A DNA stretch of 61,030 nucleotides from a virus: positions 1-61,030 of IMG/VR virus record IMGVR_UViG_3300030099_002804; one strand, 5' to 3'. Made by a program: the position numbers and the translations under genes. This document shows positions 55,773-61,030 of the stretch, piece after piece. How positions within the stretch are numbered: the first letter of the stretch is position 1; every line of letters begins with the position of its first letter. Below the pieces are notes generated by a model. It worked only from the letters and a program-made list of their open reading frames with translations, had not been told where the DNA came from and searched no databases.

Positions 55773-56864
55773 TTACCGATGTAGCATGTTTAATTGACGC
55801 ATGTATGTCAATTCCATACGGTGAACGCAGATAACTTCGTCATTATCCATTTTAGTATCGAAGGTAATAGAGTAATCGGTTAGGCTATCAGTCGTGCCTT
55901 TAAGCCCGGTGTTAGTATAGATTTCATCGAAAGCATCACCAGCAATTTCCATACCTTGACGGTATGCGTTTTTGTAATCTGTGCCTCGGGTAGTTATAAA
56001 CAGGACTAAGGTGAAAAATTGCTTGATTCTTGTACCACCTATTGTGTCAAAGTTTGGTGAATCCATCTTCTGTAAAATTACATGAATGCTGGGGGGAGCG
56101 ATTCTTGAAATCTGCTGGCTAGATATATCGTAGCCGTATAGGATGGATGAATCATCAACAAGGTTTTTGATAAAGAATCGCTTGCTATTCTGCAATAGAT
56201 TTACCACTGAAAGACCCATACGAATAAGACTGTCAGATACAAAGGCACTTGTGGATAATTCATCAGGACTGAACGCACCCATGTTGGTAGTATAGACATT
56301 ATTCCATAGAATCGTTCCATCGTCATTCCCCCACTGTATCTTCTTGGATGAACCTGCACTGCCTGTCACTTCAAGATAGTTGGTAGCCGCTAAATCATCT
56401 TCAACTATCTCTCTCATATACAAACGGGCTTTACCGGTCGCACTATCTAGTGTTAGGCGAAGCATGATAGGCACTGCCTCGAAACCATCTGCTTGTGCTA
56501 AATCTAACTCTCTCGATGTAACAGTAGTAGTGCCTACTAATTTTAGAGTCTGTGAATTGCCGGTAGCATGGACTTCAACCTTGTGTGTTCCGTTATCTAA
56601 TTTCATAAGAACGGTGCCGTCAGATGGTGCCACCGAGTATTTGAAACAAACAACAAGAGTATAGTCATCAGTTGTTGGGGTTACATGCCAAAGTTGACCG
56701 CTACCTGCACTAGCAATCTGCCAAGCCTCGCCAACGGCCGAGCCATCACCGCCTGTTCCTGTTAAGGTAAAGGACTCGTTATCTTGCCCATAGTCGGTTA
56801 GGTTTGATGGGTCGCCACCATTCATACGAGAAGTCCAGTATTGATTAGTAGTTGATATTGCCAC
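55773..56864 (-). CDS. lectin-like (LamG/ConA-like) domain fused to tail terminator-like domain
   Basis: About 363 residues from the GTG at 56864, the only start near the previous gene with a purine-rich site; upstream codons also open. N-terminal 150 residues: YTLVVCFKYSVAPSDGTVLM, VEVHATGNSQTLKLVGTTTV, LRLTLDSATGKARLYMREIV, a jelly-roll pattern. C-terminal half: PSIHVILQKMDSPNFDTIGG, TRIKQFFTLVLFITTRGTDY, like tail completion proteins. The combination suggests a terminator that also contacts the capsid or host surface. Confidence 0.65.
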   Translation of the reverse strand: MAISTTNQYWTSRMNGGDPSNLTDYGQDNESFTLTGTGGDGSAVGEAWQIASAGSGQLWHVTPTTDDYTLVVCFKYSVAPSDGTVLMKLDNGTHKVEVHATGNSQTLKLVGTTTVTSRELDLAQADGFEAVPIMLRLTLDSATGKARLYMREIVEDDLAATNYLEVTGSAGSSKKIQWGNDDGTILWNNVYTTNMGAFSPDELSTSAFVSDSLIRMGLSVVNLLQNSKRFFIKNLVDDSSILYGYDISSQQISRIAPPSIHVILQKMDSPNFDTIGGTRIKQFFTLVLFITTRGTDYKNAYRQGMEIAGDAFDEIYTNTGLKGTTDSLTDYSITFDTKMDNDEVICVHRMELTYMRQLNMLHR

Positions 56865-57414
56865 GGCCACCACCCCACGCCTCGTTAAAAGCATCTATTA
56901 TTGCCGCCTCAATCTGCGGGCTAACTGCATCTCTCGCTTTGCTCAACCAATCAATTGATTTGAAACCGGGATGCACCATGTTATTACCAGTTTTAGCGTT
57001 GATAAATCCATCACCAGCACCAAAAGTTAGACTATTGTCTATTGTTTTGAATGTGAACGGGTAGTCAAACTTAGGGGAGCCGTACTCAAGATACTGTGCT
57101 AATTTACCACCACGGGAACCTGTAACACCGCCTTCATCAATAGGGTCGGAACCAAAACGCACTTCTGCTTTTTGATTGTGATTTTCACCTATTTCCACTA
57201 TTAGGGAATCTGCTACCTTTTGTGCCATAGCCTGTTGCCTAACTGGTGCGTCACGCTTTATCTGTGACTGTGATGTAGGAATCTGTGCCTTTAGTACATC
57301 GTAAATGGCATCAGCCATAATTTCGGCAGATGTCCTTTCCATCTCCTTGATAGCCGCATCAGTTTGACGGGTATCAATTTCGAGGGAAAATCCCATACCA
57401 AATCTATTTGCCAT
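56845..57414 (-). CDS. HK97 gp10-like head-tail connector
   Basis: 189 residues. MANRFGMGFSLEIDTRQTDA, IYDVLKAQIPTSQSQIKRDA, PVRQQAMAQKVADSLIVEIG then GGKLAQYLEYGSP and PHPFTF-like KFDYPFTFK; the ...LAxYLEYGS... segment is characteristic of gp10-like proteins. Joins the tail to the head. Starts nine bases after the gp6-like gene. Confidence 0.8.
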   Translation of the reverse strand: MANRFGMGFSLEIDTRQTDAAIKEMERTSAEIMADAIYDVLKAQIPTSQSQIKRDAPVRQQAMAQKVADSLIVEIGENHNQKAEVRFGSDPIDEGGVTGSRGGKLAQYLEYGSPKFDYPFTFKTIDNSLTFGAGDGFINAKTGNNMVHPGFKSIDWLSKARDAVSPQIEAAIIDAFNEAWGGGRGNINY

Positions 57415-57423
57415 CTAATCCCC

Positions 57424-57954
57424 TCAGTCAACAGTCCCCAAATGAGCCAATCTAGTTAGGCTTGCGGTTCCTCTTGCTCGAAGGACATTAGAGCGCACCG
57501 GGTCGGAACCTGCGGTGTGGAATGCGGCTTCATCTTCAAGGTATATTGCCGCCGCTAAATCAGCACAAATCTCTCGGGCTATCTCCGCAAACTCTCCTTC
57601 TTGTACAGGGGATGCGGTATCATGTGCAAAGTCTATACCTGTGCAACCTGTTAGTGTGGCACCGCCTTTACCAGTCCACTTGAATGTGTCGCCATCTATG
57701 TTACCTGTGCCGGCAGTTGAAAAATCAGCGTTACTAACAAGTGTGATTGTAGTAGCACCTGCGCTAACTGCACCGTTTAGTGTGTTTGACGCTATGTAAG
57801 AGGACGGGGCATCACGACCATAATCACGGAATGATTGGTCTATCTCCACTCCCGCCCTACGGATAGCACTTGCTATACGAGTAGCGGCTCTATCACGCTG
57901 GCCGGAATCAAGACCCAACCTAACTGAAACATCTGCCGCCGTACAATACCCCAT
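57424..57954 (-). CDS. head-tail adaptor (gp6-like) with inserted beta domain
   Basis: 176 residues. Helical start YCTAADVSVRLGLDSGQRDR, then a beta segment SAGATTITLVSNADFSTAGT and a helical end (EIAREICADLAAAIYLEDEA). The (YCTxxDVxxRLG) opening is typical of gp6/DUF-type adaptors. The inserted beta domain is shared with many marine phages. Confidence 0.75.
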   Translation of the reverse strand: MGYCTAADVSVRLGLDSGQRDRAATRIASAIRRAGVEIDQSFRDYGRDAPSSYIASNTLNGAVSAGATTITLVSNADFSTAGTGNIDGDTFKWTGKGGATLTGCTGIDFAHDTASPVQEGEFAEIAREICADLAAAIYLEDEAAFHTAGSDPVRSNVLRARGTASLTRLAHLGTVD

Positions 57955-57962
57955 ATTATCAC

Positions 57963-58160
57963 CTACAAAATCAAACTACCCACATCAACGCCGAAGGATG
58001 CCGCAATAAAGATAATTAGTATTCGCACACTGCCGTGTAGTTTGGCAAGTGATACCATCATCTCCGTCTGAGCCTCCCCCATCTTTTCCAATAATTCCTC
58101 ATGCTTGTCTATGCGCTTTTCAATATTATCGAGGCGCACACCATGAGTGGTTCTTGACAT
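57963..58160 (-). CDS. 65-residue coiled-coil membrane protein
   Basis: MSRTTHGVRLDNIEKRIDKH heptad helix then RILIIFIAASFGVDVGSLIL transmembrane. ATG at 58160 follows GGAGTGATT. N-terminal coil and C-terminal anchor resemble holin-partner or phage membrane proteins. Function unknown. Confidence 0.7.
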   Translation of the reverse strand: MSRTTHGVRLDNIEKRIDKHEELLEKMGEAQTEMMVSLAKLHGSVRILIIFIAASFGVDVGSLIL

Positions 58161-58165
58161 GGAAA

Positions 58166-58345
58166 TCACTCCTTCTTTTCATCCATGACATCATCCACGA
58201 CTTCTTTAATGTCGTCAACTATGTCACCTAATTCGTCAATGGTGATTTTACCATCATCAAGGTAATATCGCTTGTATATCTGATATGCGCCAGTAACGAT
58301 TATTCCCGCTATTCCCACATATAGTGCTATTGTTGTTATATCCAT
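58166..58345 (-). CDS. 59-residue membrane protein with acidic tail
   Basis: MDITTIALYVGIAGIIVTGA (transmembrane) then YQIYKRYYLDDGKITIDELG and an acidic helix (DIVDDIKEVVDDVMDEKKE). Resembles small phage lysis/holin-like proteins. Start at 58345, two bases after the previous stop. Confidence 0.7.
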   Translation of the reverse strand: MDITTIALYVGIAGIIVTGAYQIYKRYYLDDGKITIDELGDIVDDIKEVVDDVMDEKKE

Positions 58346-58346
58346 C

Positions 58347-58511
58347 TTAATCATCTCTATATTCTATTTGTTTTACTGCCGAGGTCGGTATAAAAGTAAA
58401 AGGCTTGCTTTCGCCGGGCCTATACACTGCGTAGCCGTGGTCTGTCTTTTCAATGTTCACATTGGTATAACATCTCTCGGGAGGTTGATAGACTATCTTG
58501 CCTTTACGCAT
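58347..58511 (-). CDS. 54-residue unknown protein
   Basis: MRKGKIVYQPPERCYTNVNI then EKTDHGYAVYRPGESKPFTF and IPTSAVKQIEYRDD. Small beta-rich protein. Start overlaps the end of the preceding gene by 8 bases; GGTGG precedes the ATG. Function unknown. Confidence 0.6.
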   Translation of the reverse strand: MRKGKIVYQPPERCYTNVNIEKTDHGYAVYRPGESKPFTFIPTSAVKQIEYRDD

Positions 58512-58614
58512 TTTTTCCACCTGTAATTAAGTCCTTTTTTTGTTCTTTTTCGGCCTTATCTAATTCTTTCGACTTAGCATCAAACCATGTATCTAACATT
58601 TTACATCTTGTCAT
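58504..58614 (-). CDS. 36-residue basic/acidic helical protein
   Basis: MTRCKMLDTWFDAKSKELDK then AEKEQKKDLITGGKNA. Helical and highly charged, preceded by GTGATAAA without a strong site. Overlaps the next gene. It may be translated by coupling to the fibre gene stop nine bases away. Confidence 0.5.
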   Translation of the reverse strand: MTRCKMLDTWFDAKSKELDKAEKEQKKDLITGGKNA

Positions 58615-58623
58615 TTTATCACA

Positions 58624-61030
58624 TCACGGAATTGGCCCCGGAATCGCAGTTTGCGCCCACGAAGCCAATCTATTAATTGCTTCTTCTATGGTATTAGGAG
58701 GCGCACCCACCCAATCAGTAGGCGCACCCGGCGGGACTATGTTGAAAGGTTCTGCACCGGCTGAACCGGATTGAACATATACTGCGTCTTGGAGATTAGA
58801 TGCGGCACTTATATCTCCGTTACCGTCAGCAACAAGAACGGCTGATGTAGCGTTAGATTGACGAATTGTGCCATTAACATCAAGTGTTGAAGCAGGGCTA
58901 CTTTTTTTAATACCTACTCTGTCGTTTGCGGCATCCGTAAATAGTAGGAATTGTTGAGTATCTCCTTCGACTCTAAAGTTAATATCGTTCCTCCCTCCGT
59001 CATTTACACATACTTCCCCATCTGCGGCTGAACTACCTGTTACAGCAAGGGCTTGATATTGCGCCCCTTTATGACCCGCAAAGAATAAGATTTCTCCTGC
59101 TTCTGCCCCATCAGAAACATTGAGCATTTGAGCCATGATGTAAGAATAGAGATGATTTGCCCCTGCATCATTTTCTCCTTCAAATCTAATTATACCTAAA
59201 TCATCAGATGCGACGGGAGAAGCAGTGTTCTTCATAAATCTAATAGTTGCCTCTTGATTATCGGCATTAGTATTTTCTAATCTTAATTCGGGCTGTTGAG
59301 TTAAAGCGGAGCGTATATGTAATTGTGCGCTTGGTGAGGTGATACCACCTATTCCAATTCGACCATCATCTCCACTAATTCTTAAAACTTCAGTTGAAGC
59401 ACCACCATCATTTACTTTGAAGATAATATCTTTATCTTGGGTAGTATTTTCAATAATTGCGTGATTAGACGAAGTTGAGAAGTCTAACCCTGCTTCGCCT
59501 TCGATTGCGGCAATAGCATCTGCGTCAGTGTAGGTACTACCACCACCACCACCGGAACCAAGTGTAGTGTCTGTGCCGTTTTCGTCTGTAAATATAAGAG
59601 TATTTGGTGTAGTTGTTTTAACCCATAGGACACCGTAACCACTACCGGGGGCGGTTCCGTGGTCTGAGGCTTCTGTAATTTTTATGCCTCTATCAACATG
59701 CAAGGTATCGTCACCAAATGATAAATCATTGTCACTGATAAACTTGCCAGCGTGGTCTGATAATTGGACATTACCGCCTGTACCATGAGAAGGAGTTACT
59801 AAGTAGGTATCGCTTAGGACTGAAGAATATACTCCGTCTGCAACTTGCGAAAAGTTCCAAGCCCCCTCGATAATAGGTCGTTTGACCGAAATTATGACTG
59901 AGGATGCGCTTTGACCGGTTGTTTGGTACCCCTCTAATACTGCACCACTTTCTATTTTTAATGAATTAAGTGATAAACTTCTGCCTTGCGGTATAGTAGT
60001 CTTGAAGCCAGCAGTATCAACCTGCAAAACTACATCATACCATAACCCTACAAATGTTCCGTCGTTAGCACCGTATGAGGTGGAGCCACTAACAGGAAAC
60101 GGCCAATTAGTAGCGTTTAAGTTAAAAATCCATTTACAAAACCCAGCGTCAAATATGTTACCATTGTAGTCAAAGGTTGAAGTATTTAGGACTCTAAACA
60201 CCTTTGTAACATCATCTCTAACTGTATTTCTTGCTGATGTCATTTCCACTGATGAATTAGTCAACGCTAAAGAATACATTGTGACTTCTCCGTGGGCATT
60301 TGAAGTAGGTGCCCTATGATATTCGCTTCTAAAACTAAGTTGTTGAGCCGATGTCACTTTTGGGTATGGTCCGTCATCAAAATATACTGAGGAACCACTT
60401 GCGATACCGGAACCAAAGTCGTATGTAAGGTCGCTTTGGTTGTATATCGCCGCATAGTCACCGTTGGTTATGTATCTTGTGTCCGAATTGGCTATGCCTG
60501 TAAATGTGATAGTTGAGTTTGCTCCCCTTGTATTTTTTAATGCACCATTTAGTGCAAGCGCAGTTTGCCCGGATGAAGTATTACCAAGTGCAACATCAGT
60601 GTACACATCAATAGAGGACTCAGAAGATACTGTTACACTAGGCCCAGCCGCTTCATCATGAGTTACGGAGTTGATGGTTATTTCACCGCCACCTGCGGCC
60701 ATAGCAGTAATGTAAAATGAACCACTGTTATTAGCAGAACCGGATATGGTGATGTACATTCCTACTCTAAATCCTAATCTATCCCACCTGCGCCCTGCCA
60801 TTGTTAATGTATTTGTGCCTTTAGCAAAAACTATGTCCGTAGCAGTTACGGTAGTGCTATAACGATAACCTTCTTCGACTGTGATACTTTGGACTTGGCC
60901 CAAGTCCCACCGACACACCGCATTACCTTTGTTGGCGGCTAATGTGTCTGCGTGTCCGAATATACAATCATCTGTTGTGCCGGGAACGCCTGCCGTACCA
61001 CTACCGTCTGCGACAGTATTCCAGTTAGCG
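58624..61030 (-). CDS. large tail fibre / appendage protein, N-terminus off the right edge
   Basis: Open from the right edge (first readable residues ANWNTVADGSGTAGVPGTTD) for at least 802 residues to the stop at 58624. Beta-rich body (SVYFDDGPYPKVTSAQQLSF), then repeats typical of marine-phage fibres: GEILFFAGHKGAQYQALAVT and DRVGIKKSSPASTLDVNGTI (the DRVGIxxxSPxxxLDVNG motif). First gene of the right-hand block; the start is probably the MANKYWVG segment at the left edge. Confidence 0.8.
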   Translation of the reverse strand, partial: ANWNTVADGSGTAGVPGTTDDCIFGHADTLAANKGNAVCRWDLGQVQSITVEEGYRYSTTVTATDIVFAKGTNTLTMAGRRWDRLGFRVGMYITISGSANNSGSFYITAMAAGGGEITINSVTHDEAAGPSVTVSSESSIDVYTDVALGNTSSGQTALALNGALKNTRGANSTITFTGIANSDTRYITNGDYAAIYNQSDLTYDFGSGIASGSSVYFDDGPYPKVTSAQQLSFRSEYHRAPTSNAHGEVTMYSLALTNSSVEMTSARNTVRDDVTKVFRVLNTSTFDYNGNIFDAGFCKWIFNLNATNWPFPVSGSTSYGANDGTFVGLWYDVVLQVDTAGFKTTIPQGRSLSLNSLKIESGAVLEGYQTTGQSASSVIISVKRPIIEGAWNFSQVADGVYSSVLSDTYLVTPSHGTGGNVQLSDHAGKFISDNDLSFGDDTLHVDRGIKITEASDHGTAPGSGYGVLWVKTTTPNTLIFTDENGTDTTLGSGGGGGSTYTDADAIAAIEGEAGLDFSTSSNHAIIENTTQDKDIIFKVNDGGASTEVLRISGDDGRIGIGGITSPSAQLHIRSALTQQPELRLENTNADNQEATIRFMKNTASPVASDDLGIIRFEGENDAGANHLYSYIMAQMLNVSDGAEAGEILFFAGHKGAQYQALAVTGSSAADGEVCVNDGGRNDINFRVEGDTQQFLLFTDAANDRVGIKKSSPASTLDVNGTIRQSNATSAVLVADGNGDISAASNLQDAVYVQSGSAGAEPFNIVPPGAPTDWVGAPPNTIEEAINRLASWAQTAIPGPIP

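Overview
This 61 kb window looks like an essentially complete genome of a head-tail (HK97-type) double-stranded DNA virus of an archaeon. The closest described group I can name from gene content is the magroviruses, which infect Marine Group II Euryarchaeota (Ca. Poseidoniales). That assignment is an inference. It rests on an archaeal/eukaryotic-type replisome (B-family DNA polymerase, RFC-like clamp loader, PCNA-like clamp, archaeo-eukaryotic primase, XPF/ERCC4-type nuclease, RecA-like ATPase, MCM-like AAA+ protein) next to a tailed-virus terminase/portal/protease/capsid module, with TATA-box promoters throughout. I found no tRNA, rRNA, integrase, CRISPR array or recognisable lysis enzyme.

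Layout. (1) 1-10032, minus strand: late operon running phosphoesterase, zinc protein, large terminase, small membrane protein, portal, membrane/coiled-coil protein, GNAT acetyltransferase, prohead protease-scaffold, capsid decoration protein, major capsid protein, connectors. (2) 42924-61030, minus strand: tail fibre, small membrane proteins, connectors, tail terminator with a lectin-like domain, tail tube, tail assembly chaperones with a -1 frameshift signal, tape measure, and a 2308-residue tail tip protein. The protein that starts at the left edge (MANKYWVGNQ...) and the fibre gene cut at the right edge look like the two parts of one gene, so blocks 1 and 2 would form one continuous late operon on a circular or circularly permuted genome. 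(3) 10.1-17.4 kb: an accessory region with small genes on both strands, separated by repeated intergenic cassettes (TATA-like box, CAGTAAG motifs, long GA/CT tracts, hairpins). It holds the most unusual gene, a membrane-anchored fusion of an amidoligase-like ATP-dependent ligase with a class II glutamine amidotransferase. (4) 17.7-24.8 kb, plus strand: about 25 tiny, tightly overlapping genes, many with zinc-ribbon cysteines, driven by a repeated promoter in which a TATA box is followed by a GGGGC/GCCCC inverted repeat. (5) 24.8-42.9 kb, plus strand: a putative structured RNA, an AT-rich candidate origin, then the replication/recombination module, a methyltransferase and a gamma-glutamylcyclotransferase-like protein.

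How it fits together. TATA boxes about 25 bases before ATG suggest leaderless transcription of several replication genes, and the late operon start carries the same TATA-GTGGCGGG signature, so early and late blocks may share a regulatory code. The replisome looks nearly self-sufficient. The amidoligase-GATase fusion plus the cyclotransferase-like protein form a predicted amide-bond (peptide-tagging) pathway, whose target cannot be read from the sequence. That pathway, the repeated GA-tract cassettes and the candidate structured RNAs are the parts most worth following up.
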